Positions 50,804 to 63,162 of a DNA stretch of 64,000 bases are shown here, in pieces. The first letter of the stretch is position 1, and each line of letters begins with the position of its first letter. The position numbers were made by a program, and so were the translations under genes. Below the pieces are notes generated by a model, which saw only the letters and a list, made by a program, of their open reading frames with translations, searched no databases and was not told the DNA's origin. The stretch lies in contig CM038467.1 in the NCBI GenBank assembly GCA_021464415.1, forward strand, positions 67,523,159 through 67,587,158, written 5' to 3'. This DNA is from Lonicera japonica. Taxonomy: Eukaryota; Streptophyta; Magnoliopsida; Dipsacales; Caprifoliaceae.

Positions 50804-51434
50804 CAACCGGGAAGTTCAATCCTATTCCCATCGTGTGTATAATCAGATTAATTTCTTGGATGAACGAAATCAGAGAAATTCAATCCTATTCCCAATTTCT
50901 TGATGTGTTATGATTTTAGGATAGACAATAGTTATGTTAAAGTTTTAGATCCTACCATATATTTGTTCTGTTTTGTTCACAAGACATACAATAACTACTG
51001 TTATTTTGAGGTTTGCTTACGTGTCAAACGCACTATTCAATAAACAAAAAACTATGGATTAAAAACATAAATTTTATACTATACACTAAAATATAGATGC
51101 TACAAACATAAAATTTTGTAGAACACAAATGCACTATTCACTAAAAAAGAGAGCAACAACATAAAATTTTATGTATACATATAAATGCTCTAGCTACTCG
51201 TTGAAGAGATACTAAAATGAATATTAACTATGTTAATTTATTTCAATGATATCATTGCAGGGAATTGATAAATTAAACCTTAAAGTATGGGATTTTTTGC
51301 GATGTTTTCCCCAATATTTTAAAAGTTGCAATGTCAACCTTGAAATAATTTTAGTGATGCAACCTATTAATTTCTGTTAAAAAAGATAATAGGTGCTGGC
51401 ATAGCTTGATGGCGTAGCAATGATGTAAACAAAT

Positions 51435-52304
51435 TGGTGGGGTTAAATACTAATTTTACCATTGGCCTACAAAGGTAATTAAACATTTTAATTGCCGATA
51501 AAATTCTATTTTTACCCCCGGTGAAATCTCATTTTTACCCCCGATAAAATTTCATTTTTACCCCGGTAAAATCTCATTTTTACCTCCTCACCTACTACAC
51601 CTCACCTACCACACCTACCACATCTCACCTACCTCACCTACCTCCACAAAAGATTACCTTATGCCATTCATTTTTATCAAATTTACGCTTTTTGCCATTC
51701 TCCATTTACCTATAAATACCTCCCACCATTCATTCATTCAACACACAACAAAAACATATCTTCTTTCTCTCTTAAGATCCATATCTCTCTTCCAAGAGAT
51801 ATAAAGCAATTGGCAATACAAATACAAACCAATTCAAGAAGAAATAGAGGAGTCATCTACTCTCTCTTTTCATACCCACCAAAAATAGAAGGGTCTTATA
51901 CTCTTTATTTTCATACCCCAAAAAATAGAAGGGTCTTATACTCTCTATTTTCATACTCCAAAAAATACCAACAACCCTTATACACTCTCTCTCATACACA
52001 GTTTATTATTTATTCTGTTGAAATATTTGTAATCCTAATTCTATACTTATAAATAGAATTAAGGAAATTATAGAGAGAGAGAAAAGTTGGTAGCTTGTAT
52101 TATCACCCAAATTGATCGCCTTTGAGTAATACAAAGCAAGCACACACAAAAGGAGGACGTACCACTGGAATAGCATAAGCGCTACCGGGGGAACCTACCT
52201 TAAAAAAAAATCACGTGTTCATCGTTGCGCCGCATTTATTTTTTATTCACCGATATTTGGTTATTGATTGGTTAATTATCTATCTCTAGATTTTGACACC
52301 ATCA
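51435..52304 (+). repeat. 5' LTR of the non-coding element
   Basis: 870 bp, TG...CA ends, with ACCCCCGGTGAAATCTCATT-type repeats in its first part, a TATAAATA box near 51712 and a leader containing short ATACTCTC repeats (51855-51960). Confidence 0.82.
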
Positions 52305-52395
52305 GTTGGCGCCGTCTGTGGGAACGATAAGCTTTCTAAAGCTCTCGTTCTTTAGAAATTACAAGTGAATTTTCGGTGAAAAACTCGAAATCCCG

Positions 52396-52820
52396 CGGGT
52401 TTACGTAGCTCAATATTCTCGGGGGCATAACTTTGTGCTCAGAACTCCAAATCATGCGATTCTGGAGTCCAATTTGGAGAAAATTTCAAGAGGTACAACT
52501 TTTCAGTTCAAGACGTTTTCAAATTCGGCAATCTAGGGGTTCAAAACTGCGATACAAACTTTCTGGAATGAAATCTCGCGGGCCTACGGTGACTCAATAT
52601 TACCAGGTGCATAACTTTATGTTCAAAACTCCAAATCATGCGATTCTGGAGTCCATTTTGAAAAAAATTTCAAGATCTACAACTTTCCAATTCAATCCTT
52701 TTTCAAATTTGACCATCTCGGGGTCCAAAATGGGGGTACAAAGTTGCTGCTACAAAAAATGTAAAAATCCGGCAGGCTTATGCTAGCTCAACATTTACGG
52801 GCGCATAATCATTCAAAAAT
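52396..52820 (+). repeat. three tandem ~184-194 bp repeats inside the LTR element
   Basis: The block with GCATAACTTTGTGCTCAGAA and CAAATCATGCGATTCTGGAG starts GCATAA at 52425, recurs at 52609, and a decayed third start is at 52803. Confidence 0.8.
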
Positions 52821-53269
52821 TTGGTTACCCAAGGGGATAAAACCCAAAAGAAGAGATAAGTTATTTTTTAATAACTCATATATGATTTTTCTCTCTATAT
52901 TAATATATTTAAAGTTGTATCATTTTCTTACGATTAATAATTTTTATTGTAGGTAAAATTGACGAGCTTCCAAAAAATTACAATTGAATGTAATTTTCAT
53001 CAAGTTCGTCCAACAAACCACAAGAAATAAATTAAAGAAATTTTCAGCGGATATCAAACTTTCACAAAGCTAAATGTGATTTTGAAATCCGTTAGACAAC
53101 AGCTGGACCACTCCAGCCTAAAGAGATCTCGCTGAAAATTGGCTGACAACAAAGGCAGGCCTCAAAAAAAAAAGAACAAGATGAAGAAGAAGAAAGAAAG
53201 AAATTCGAGAATTTGATGACAGTTGAAAAATGCCCGAATATAATCAAGATATTTATGACCAAAAGTATA

Positions 53270-53640
53270 GCGAATTTTACATATTAATGTTCCAAGCTCT
53301 ACGACTTGCATCCAATGTCTAACGAGTTCTACACATTGATGTTTCGAGCTCAACGACTAGCATCCGAGATCTAGCATCACTGGACTACGACTCGAGATCA
53401 ACGTCTAGCCAGCCTTACACAATGATGTTCTGAAGCTCTAAAAGCTCTACACATTGATGTTTTGCGCTCAACGACTAGCATCCGAGATCTAACGTCCTTG
53501 AACTAAGACTCGAGATCAACGTCTAGCCAGCCTTACACAATGATGTTCTGAAACTCCAAGACTAATGATCAAAGTCTAGCTAGCTTTACACATTAATATT
53601 CCGAACTCCACAAACTTATGGTCAAGGGCTAACAAAGCTT
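53270..53640 (+). repeat. tandem ~118 bp repeats inside the LTR element
   Basis: CTCGAGATCAACGTCTAGCC recurs at 53391 and 53509; related CAACGACTAGCATCCGAGAT words lie between and before. Further decayed copies extend to about 53640. Confidence 0.75.
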
Positions 53641-53899
53641 CACACATCGGTTATTCGAGCTTTTTTCATGATTATCTTTCTCGAAAAGTGACTGCTCTCA
53701 CGCCTCAGCTTCAAAAAAGATTTCTAATAAAGACAAAAGACCTAACACAGGCATTGAATTGTTGACCTTATTCGCCTACGAAGGATTCGGGCCTAAGACA
53801 TCACGAACATCAGAGTTCAGAGCTACTACTAACTCCCGGGTTGAAGAATATCCTCACCAATCAGCTCATCCGAGCTAAATGATAAGGATAGGGGGCAAT

Positions 53900-54273
53900 T
53901 GGTGGGGTTAAATACTAATTTTACCATTGGCCTACAAAGGTAATTAAACATTTTAATTGCCGGTAAAATTCTATTTTTACCCCCGGTGAAATCTCATTTT
54001 TACCCCCGGTAAAATCTCATTTTTACCTCCTCACCTACTACACCTCACCTACCACACCTACCACATCTCACCTACCTCACCTACCTCCACAAAAGATTAC
54101 CTTATGCCATTCATTTTTATCAAATTTACGCTTTTTGCCATTCTCCATTTACCTATAAATACCTCCCACCATTCATTCATTCAACATACAACAAAAACAT
54201 ATCTTCTTTCTCTCTTAAGATCCATATATATCTTCCAAGAGATATAAAGCAATTGGCAATACAAATACAAGCC
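53900..54273 (+). repeat. 3' LTR of the non-coding element, truncated
   Basis: It matches 51435-51829 except for one missing ~25 bp internal repeat, and ends abruptly after AATACAAGCC. Confidence 0.85.
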
Positions 54274-55879
54274 ATCAATCCGTTTGGTTTAACGGAAGTT
54301 TTGGATGGAAGGGCTATTAATGTTCAATTTTAATAGTTTAAGGACTTAATTGACACAAAATTGAGTTTAAGGGTTTAATTAAAACTTTAGATATAATTTG
54401 AAGGCTTGTAATGTCATTTACTCAAAGAAAATCAATCTAAAAAATATAAATTGAAACATTTATTTCTAAAGATTTCACGGACAAATTCCAAACTAGAAAG
54501 AAGGGATTTCTGATGCTTTTTGGTGTCAGCATTTATTTATTTTATTATTTCCAAAATAATCTGTTTTTCAAGTCTTTTAAATTTGTTGTTTCAATTTGGA
54601 CATGGGTATAAATTTTTCTTGTAGTTTGATCCACCAATATGTATTAGATGTGAGCAAAATTTGTTGAAATTTTTAATTATAAGTATCTAGTACTATTAAA
54701 CTTTTGTGCATTCATTTGAACAATTTAATTAAAGTTCCACAGATATAAAAAAGATTTGACCATGCCAAATTCCTTTTTTCTTTTTCTTTTTTAATTTTAA
54801 CATGCCATCCGATACGGGTAATACCAAATTAACTAATAATTTAAAGTTGAGCAATAATAAGACTTGAAAATACCACATTCACCTTCTTTCTTAATCCATG
54901 AGATTATTCCATCCTTTGCATCTTCGAGTGTCCTGAAAATAAATTATTGCCTCCTTTCCCGCTAATCACCAAACCCAAATAAATAAATAGAAAACAGCAC
55001 CTATAAAATTCGATTCTAACTTCATACAAAAACTTACTCAAAATTTAACTCTCTCTCTCTCTCTCTCATTGCATTCGGCATTTACACAAAATTACTAATT
55101 TATCCCTGTTGCACTAAAAATTTCCACAAAATAATGTTAATCGAAGGGTTTGAATTTACAACTTTTAGCAAAAGAATACATTCAATTACCACTAAATATC
55201 TATTGCGCACACATAGAGTGTGTCCCTACGCTAAGTATAAGCTAACAAAAAGAAATAAAAATGTCATATTGGTTAGAATATTTTGGAATTACCCACTGCC
55301 AAAAGAAACTACTCCAAGCCAAAATAATTTGCTCATTGCATTCTTAAAATATCATATTAGTTATAGGAACTTGTTCACTACCAAAAGAATAATTAGTTAA
55401 CCCAAATTATGTAATTCTTTGTGGCCCAGTAGCTTGGAACAATTTGCATCAAGCATATGAAGTCCAAAGTTATTTTTAATTAACTTTGACTTTGAGATTG
55501 ATTTGTGTGGGGCTGGTTGATGTTTCTCTACAAAGGAAAAAAATTAAAAACGGAAACTACACAGACCCTCTATCTCTTCGATACAATGCTCAATCCCAAT
55601 TCATTCAGGTCAAACCCACCCAAACTCTCTTCTGGTCTTCTACATTTCCCCTATTTTTGGATTTTTCCATACCAAACAACCCTATTTTTATAGGCATTAA
55701 GTACAAACCCACAAAACCCCCCTCAATAGACAAAACCATAAATGAAAGGTTGTGACGGAGAGAGGAGTACCTCTTTCGATGCTGAAATAGAGGTAACGGA
55801 GGAAGAAGGTTTTCACAAGTTTCGCAGCAAAAAATAGAGAGTTCAAATTTCTAAAAAGTGTAGGAAATAATCTTTCTAA
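54274..55879. other. AT-rich intergenic DNA with a CT microsatellite
   Basis: A CT run lies at 55050-55068. No gene or bounded element is recognised. Confidence 0.5.
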
Positions 55880-56427
55880 ATAGCTAAAGGATGCATGATC
55901 TAATCAGTGATGCCACACCCAAATCTCATCCTCAGCCTTTTTTCTTAAAGTTACGTCAGTTTGCAAGGGCTGATGTAACTGTTTCTTGCTCTTCAATGCC
56001 AAATTCAAACAATACAAGTTTCCTTGCTTAAGACCATAACCAATTGTCTTCCTCGTCTGAATATCCTTAAAAACACTGTGAGAGGCCAGAACATAATGAT
56101 ACAGTTTAAAATATTAGTAATTTGAGCAACAAACAATAAAATATGTTTTAGTGAAGGGACTAAGAGCACATAATTTAAATTTAGGGAATTTGATAAATGA
56201 ACAGACCATTCATCAGTAACAGGGACTAGATCACCATTAGCTATGGAAATATTTTTTTTTAAATGAGGGGATAAGAGACGTACCTATATATCTAGAATTG
56301 AATATCATATGATTTGTAGCACCAGAATCAACTATCCATATATTATTCAAAACAGATGCGGAATTTAATGCCTTATCATGTGTCCTAGTGGTTGTAAGCA
56401 ATCCCAAATCCTTTTTATCATTACCTT

Positions 56428-59400
56428 TGTGACGCCCCGAATCCCGTTCTGAGATTTTCACCTCCGGGACCCGGTTAATCACGGATGCCGTGCACGACGG
56501 CGGGTTTAAAATATAAAAATCTCGACTTTTAAAAACTTTTCTCAAATGAAATGGTGAACCTTTTTAAAAGCTCATTTTACAAAAACCAAGGCATGTGGAG
56601 TTAGTTCGGGTAATAAACCAGCATGTAATATTTAAAATCACTTTTCCATACATATGAAATCACATCAAACCATACTTAAATCAACTCCACATATATAAAA
56701 CCATTTATACAAATATACGATACACATCATTTATCAAATCATAGTCCGTTTACAAACAAAAGGAAATCAAAATGATTATACAATATAGTCCATTCTCGAG
56801 GAATGACTAGACACGAATTGTGGACATCAGAGGCTTCTATACACGTACATCATACCCCATCCGAGATGCTATGCCTGCAAAATTGTTAGAAAACGGGATG
56901 AGCCAAATCCGGGCTCAGTGGGAACTATATAGGTTTTATATAGAAAATAATTGTTTTACGTTAGTGCAGCATTTTGAAAACCATGCAGTGCAATGCAACA
57001 CACACACCCGTGCGTGCAAACCCCGCTAGGAATCCTATCCTAGTCATCAGGAAGCTGACTATCCGATCAACCTTTTCCTTCCCTAGATTTCCCATGGAAT
57101 ACCCTGAGCCAATTCTCACATTACTAGGGAATCGAGGATATAAACCTACTTAATACATTCTCAAGTGTAACTCAAGGCTTTACTATGCCATCCAGTACAT
57201 ATACCGTATGTTGTGACAGTTGGCCAAGTATCTATTATTTTCTCTTTAGTTATAGTACGTTATGAATTCCATACTTGGCCACCTACGAGGCCTATTCCCT
57301 ACTTCGTTCTCACAACCAAACCACATACTCACACTTGTATACAAGGTTTCTATGGCCATTAGCTATCAATGCTTTTCACTTTATCTATTAATGCATTATG
57401 ATTGGCCAACGCTTTCCTGGGTATTTTATGTTCCTTTACGTTAGTGTCTACATCATTGTTCTTACTAAAGGCACACTCGTTCGAGGCAACATATCACCAA
57501 CCATGCCATACAAGATATGATACAATACAATAATAATGATAATATAAACAATTCACATCCACAACACAACAATCCGTATCATATCTCCAGTATAGTGCCT
57601 CAGTTTCACCCCGCGGTCTGACCAGGCCCAGAACAGAGAATCCAGCGAGTCCCGAAGGATCCCAAGCTCTTGTCCATGTCTCCTCCAGGTGAGGAGTGGT
57701 TCAGGGACTTAGTTCTCCAAGTAGGTCATTCGGTGATAACCCACGCGACAGTCACTTTCCCGGGGACAACACCCCGAATAGTTAACGAGGAGAACACCAC
57801 ATACAAACCACATCGACACTCTGGAGAAACTACACCAGGCGATACCCTAGTGGGTGATGACCTTTAGTAGCCCAACTACTTTCCGGGGACTCACCATTTG
57901 GAAAGTAGTGGCACATGGGACCTGCTCCGCTTGCCGGGGAAACTCATTTAACCAAGGACACATAGTCCAGTTGGAAGGCAAAATACCTAGAGTGGGCTCT
58001 CCTTTGTGGGCACACACAACCACCGGCGGAGTCACCGTCTTCATTTTCCCGTGCACGGTTTAGGGCCTTTCACCCATGGGCGGCAATAGGCGGCCCTCCT
58101 TCGAGTCACGGGGAGCTACCCGGTGCTCGGCATATCATCATATCCAGCCCATATGTGTGATCACAGTAACATACATCACATTCATTCATTTCCCACAATG
58201 AATATCATCATCATCATCAATCATACATCACACATATGGCTAAGCATCACATATATAATCAAACAAGCGCCCACTCATCCATTTATCATCATTAACATCA
58301 TCGTCAATCATTTCTACAAGAGTGTTCATCACTCGTATACTTCATACGTTTATCGTCACATGATCATTCTCATAATAAGGCTAATTGATTTGGTAATCGC
58401 GTTATACACCTCATCATGTGATACGTGTATTCAACTAAGGCCGTATGTGTTCCATAGTGATTCACTAGCTATATCATTAAGCCAAGTATTCATTGTTAAC
58501 ATCATATGTCTCATTACGTGTTTTATGATGATACTCACTTCATCCTATCAAGCCATGTGTTGGTTGTTATAAATCTAGCTCATCCGGCATACCAATACAA
58601 CTCGCCTAGGTGTTCGTGTCCCTGACCAGGGGCAATTCGTGCCCTAACAACTATGTTTCATGTGTTCTAAGGAGTATCGAGACTAAACCCTCATTATGAG
58701 TGCCTAGCACACTCTACGCAAGCCACTAGACTCGTACGTTAAGGCATATCATTCCACCGTAGTGGGTTCTCATCACACATACCATAATTAATACCCTTGT
58801 ATCGTATCTAGTGGTATAGATGTGTATCTCTATCATTAATAACCCAGAATCATCCATCTATACGCACAAGACCTAAAAACCACAAGTTATAAGTCTTACG
58901 GATAGCTACGGAGTTGGTTTCACATGAACCTCTAGCTACGCATGCTAAATCGTGAAACTAAATGACCAATCATGCTATAGGGGTGATAATCTATCAATAT
59001 CTATCACTAATCTAAGAATTATCCAACCCAAACCCCAAGAGATGCAAACAACACATGCTTTTGATCAAAATCCCCAATTTGTAGTTTAAATCACTAATCA
59101 TCAATCAAATATTGGAAAACAAGTTTTAGTACTAGTGTCCCCACCTTAGACAAGCCGAATCCGCAAGTTGATGAAACGTAGAAGCCGTATTGCCCAAGCC
59201 CTAGCTCTAACGCAAGCTCCAACGGAAGAAGAAAGCGGGAAGGATGATGAATAGTGAAGAAGAAACGATTCGGCACTCCAATCTTGGATGGACGATGAGA
59301 GATGTGCGTGATCTCTTATCTCTCTCTCTAGAGCTCTCTAGAATCTACCTCTGTCCCTCTCTATGTTGGATGCACGAAAGTGGGGGTTGTGGGGGTGTTA

Positions 59401-59956
59401 AACGACTTAAAAACAACTTAAAAACGCTCAAAACCGACTTACTGGTGAACCATGATCGATCATGGGTCCCCCATGATCGATCATGAACCCATCTGGAACT
59501 CCTCTGGAGTACCATGATCGATCATGGCCCTTCCATGATCGATCATGGAAGTCACTGCAACAGCAAATGACTTTATGAGCCCAAAACGGACCTCCAAATG
59601 GTTGAATCTCAACTCGTCCCAAACATGAAAGTTGTAGAGGGAAAATAAATGAAGACTTGGCCGCAAACGGAGAGTCATTTGGACATCGGATGAAGAAGTT
59701 ATGGCCTCTCAAAGTTGGCCAGAAATCAACGAATCGCGGAAAGTCGAAATACGCGATTTACGCTTTGGTTTCAACCCGAACCACCCGAATAACGTAACGA
59801 TCACTCCCTCAAACTAAATATAACTAACATGACATACTAGAACTATCCGGTCGAGTGTGAAGGGCACGAGTTCCAATGCTCGCTCTTTGACAGAGATTAA
59901 GCCATACCGGGCTTAAGAGAAGGTCATCGCGGAAAAAAGGAACACGGGGCATTACA
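56428..59956. mobile_element. 3.5 kb solo LTR with 5 bp target duplication
   Basis: It starts TGTGACGCCCCGAATCCCG and ends CACGGGGCATTACA. The flanks ACCTT at 56423-56427 and 59957-59961 are identical, the usual 5 bp duplication of LTR elements. No internal gag-pol or second LTR copy is found, so it is best read as a solo LTR. CGCCCCG..CGGGGC ends and the great length resemble large chromovirus LTRs of Tekay/Del type, which is an inference. Its short open frames are not convincing genes. Confidence 0.8.
59450..59548. repeat. four copies of the palindrome CCATGATCGATCATGG
   Basis: 16 bp palindromes start at 59450, 59471, 59512 and 59533; spacings are 21, 41 and 21 bases. Three are perfect and one has a changed last base. 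They lie within the solo LTR. Confidence 0.95.
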
Positions 59957-60163
59957 ACCTTGATTCGAATGACGACTTCGAGAATGATCCCACCAATTTA
60001 GATAACAAAATATTTCATAGCACCCCTTCTTTGAATGCTCGATTTGTCCACATAATGAACAAGGTGGATATTTTGAATTAGAGTAATTCTGTAAGATGCG
60101 GTTGTAAGTGTAACGACACAAGTCTAAAAGTAATGTTTCTATTGCAGTATGGGTAAAAGACAC

Positions 60164-60944
60164 ATCTAGTCACATTCTAAAAATGAAAATACGAGATATT
60201 TATTACATCAATAAACTTAGGACATAATTTTTCTATTATTTGAATATAATATTACTTCGCTTCTTATTTATTTCCCTTCACTCCATAGCTTAACTTATCC
60301 ACCATCTTACGGGTTCCCTGAAAATAATTATGATAAAGGTGAGCTTCATAAGAACTGTGAGAAATATTTATTTTCTATTCCAAGGATTAGTAAAATATCA
60401 GTAGATCGTAAAACATAAATTTAAAAGGTATTTCAGAATAATTTTTCACATAATCATAAATATTGAATCTATTTCTTGTAGTAATTCACTTCTAAGGTCA
60501 ACGAATAACCCCCATTGATCGGGGTCCGATATTCCATTTTTCACCCAAATGATTGGCCAATAATGAACTAGTTCAGAACAACGCCGGTGTTCGGCACGCC
60601 ACCCAATTATCCTGGGGATAGTACAGGTCAAATCATATAAGTGGTTTTTTTTTTCAATAAATATATCATCTTTAAAACTATTATTGCAAGCAATAATAAA
60701 CAATTGAATTATAAATGTACATAATAATATTTTATCTAAAGCCTTAAAATAGAGAACATATACTATTCACCTTTCTGTAGTTAAGATTTTTCATGATACG
60801 TAATTCCTAACCCTGAAAATTAATACCGATTTATAAATTAGAACCTAATAAAAATATATTACTGTTTTATTTTATTTTTATTTTAACTAAACTGTTTTAA
60901 CACCCTTAAATCAATTTATTTAAATCAAAAGAATAATTGCATAA

Positions 60945-60980
<36 letters not shown>

Positions 60981-62309
60981 TACACCTAAACATTATTATA
61001 TAGATATAAGTGTAAACGCACAGTGCCTAGACATATAAAGTAATGCTTGCTTGGCAAATGTTCATACCCCTTTTTTTTGTTTAAGCTTTTATTATTATTA
61101 TTATTATTATTTTAATAAAGCAAGTATAGTAGCCTGTCACCTATTTCTTCTCCTCTTTTTTTTTTAATATTATACTCATTTAATATGAAAAAGTACAAAA
61201 AGTATGGGTAGAATTAACTTTTTATCTTTTTAGTCTTGCTCTCTTTCTCTCTTTATTATTATTTTTTTCTTTGTTCTTATGTTTTGAAAATGATGTATCT
61301 ATTAGACTACTTGTAGTGTAAGACCCAATCATTACTTAATCATGTGACAATCTTCTCACCCTCCAGCCAGAATTTATTGCTTGCTCAGTTGCCACATGTC
61401 ACTTTCTCCCTTTCCTTTATCTCTTTTCACCTCCTTTATCCAGAGGTAAAATATTTTTATTTATTTGTAGCAATGGTTGGACCGTAGTGGTTAGGGTGTC
61501 TGCTTGATGGTAATGGCGGCTAGGAGTTTTTTTTTTTTTTTGCAAAGAGGATATATCCCTCTCATACTATGTTAATATGAGAGAATAACTGCATTTTTTA
61601 TTAATATGAATTAATACAAGAGGAGCAATTTATAGGGTTATGTATAAAGGGAGAAAAAGGAAATATAATACAATAACGAAACCTAATTAATTATGATAGA
61701 TTCTAACACTTTTGTAATCATAATGAATTTTATTTTGTAAATCTCGATGAGTCAACAGCATCGAGAGATCTTCTCTCTACAAAACAATTATGATGATATG
61801 TGGTCTCGAGAGAGATGTGGAAGAAATTTAAAAGAAATGTGTTGATGGAAATATAGAGAATGAGAGAGAGAGAGACAGAGAGAGAGAGATGGGAAAATAT
61901 ATGTAGGAAGCGGTTAACTAATCCCGTACGAGGGATAGAGAAAAGAATAATTTTCAAATTTTAAATTTTAAATTTTAAACTTTTTTTTCTATTTTTTTTC
62001 TTTAGAGGCATAGTGCAGTGTGATGCGATGTTATTATGTGTGTTGAAACCACATCTAAAGGCCAATATTTCATTTTTATTTTTACAAATAAATCTAAGCC
62101 ATTAATTGAGTGGAATTATATAGATAAAGGCATTTCGACTTTATCATCCTCATAGTATATATTTTTATTTAACTATATGTCATCATTCTAGATTGGGAGA
62201 CAAGATTCTACAACTTCCAACAACGATCATTATATAATGTCTATCCACATTTTGGTGATGTAAGTACAATTACACCCTTGTACTTAATTATCAAACTATA
62301 TTGTCTATG
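60164..62309. other. AT-rich region with simple repeats
   Basis: It contains (TA)13 at 60951-60976, ATT repeats near 61090-61111 and a GA-rich run at 61861-61889. A GTAGTGGTTAGGGTGTCTGC stretch near 61493 faintly resembles a tRNA box A, as in SINEs, but no box B follows convincingly. No gene is recognised. Confidence 0.5.
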
Positions 62310-62850
62310 CGAAATGACGATGTTAATGATATGAATACGAAAGCATTAGATTTTTCTCAAGGGATACTTTTACATATTTGACTATTGACAAAATGTGCAA
62401 AGATGAGGGGTTTGAAAGTTCCATTGCCAATCGATATCCTATTGAGTTTCTTAAGTCTCTCAATCCAATGGGGTTACCTCCTTTTCAGCTTAACCTTAAA
62501 GTAGGTTGCTTGATAATGTTGTTACCAAATATTGTGCTGAATGAGGGTTTTTGTAATAATACAAGATTGATTGTTGAAAATTGTAGTAATTGAAGCTAAA
62601 ATTCTTACCGGAAATAAGTTTAGCAACTTGGCTTTCATCCCTATAATTTCTTTAATCCCTTCATCTTTGGAATTGCCTATCAAATTTACGCAGCGTCAAT
62701 TTCCAGTTCGATTAGCATATGTTAAGAACATCAACAAATCTGATAAACGCATAATATTGTCATGTGTAAGCTCTTTCCCGGAGTCGCTTGACGCGTTTAT
62801 TGCTTTAATTCTGCCTAATTATCCACTTATCTCGAGATTAGTGCCTTAGC
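62310..62850 (+). pseudogene. Helitron helicase (PIF1-like) fragment, frameshifted
   Basis: Segments in more than one frame match the C-terminal part of plant Helitron Rep/helicase proteins: RNDDVNDMN, then after a shift YLTIDKMCKDEG and LKVGCLIMLLPN with CNNTRLIV, then after another shift [17 protein letters not shown] and RRQ-type [10 protein letters not shown]...INKS. In an active enzyme this part forms the SF1B helicase motifs that unwind the element during rolling-circle transposition. At least two frameshifts and a stop make it dead, and the Rep domain is not present. It shows that an autonomous Helitron once lay here. Confidence 0.8.
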
Positions 62851-62994
62851 GAGTTTTGTATCTAACATGGCTCAAGTTGGTGTGTATTTTGTAGTATTCC
62901 ATGTGTTTGTAGGATTGGGATACAATGGCATTGCATGAAGTGATCAAGAGCAAGCTTGGAGGCTTGCAAAGTGCTGGGTGAAGAAATTACAGAA

Positions 62995-63162
62995 CCATGA
63001 TTGATCATGGGTATAACCATGATCGATCATGGGCATAACCATGATCGATCATCGGCATGTCCATGATCGATCATGGGCATAACCATGATTGATCATGGAA
63101 CCAAAATTTTCTGGCAGAACACTTTCATGATCGATCATGGGCATAACCATGATCGATCATGG
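62995..63162. repeat. seven copies of the palindrome CCATGATCGATCATGG
   Basis: Copies start at 62995, 63017, 63039, 63061, 63083, 63125 and 63147, a 22-base pitch with one 42-base gap. Several carry a single substitution (for example GATTGATC). The linker is mostly GCATAA. It is the same palindrome as in the solo LTR. Confidence 0.95.

Larger units (their letters stand above)
51435..54273 (+). mobile_element. non-coding LTR retrotransposon (LARD/Tat-like)
   Basis: The LTR at 51435-52304 starts TGGTGGGGTTAAATAC and ends ACACCATCA. It is followed by TTGGCGCCGTCTGTGGGAA, a primer-site-like sequence common in plant gypsy elements. A second LTR copy starts at 53900 after a purine tract (AGGATAGGGGGCAAT) and is cut off near 54273. 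The 1.6 kb between has no gag or pol but has tandem repeats. It depends on other elements for movement. Confidence 0.82.
55880..60163 (-). pseudogene. Ty1/copia gag-pol relic, split by a solo LTR
   Basis: On the minus strand, 60163-59962 encodes a gag zinc knuckle (CSLCGQIEHSKKGC). The sequence resumes at 56427 with a Lys-rich stretch, then the copia protease motif WIVDSGATNHM, and decays downstream to about 55880 with stops and frameshifts. The two parts become contiguous when 56428-59961 is removed. No RT or integrase is present here. Confidence 0.8.

Noticed and set aside
58123..58572. 149-codon frame within the solo LTR
   Set aside because: It is made of CAT/ATC-rich low-complexity sequence and lies wholly within an LTR.
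61485..61530. possible SINE with a box A-like sequence
   Set aside because: No convincing box B or poly-A/T-bounded target duplication.
62995..63162. CRISPR-like array (regular repeats and spacers)
   Set aside because: Spacers are 6 bases and nearly identical, repeats are palindromic, and the DNA is plant nuclear.
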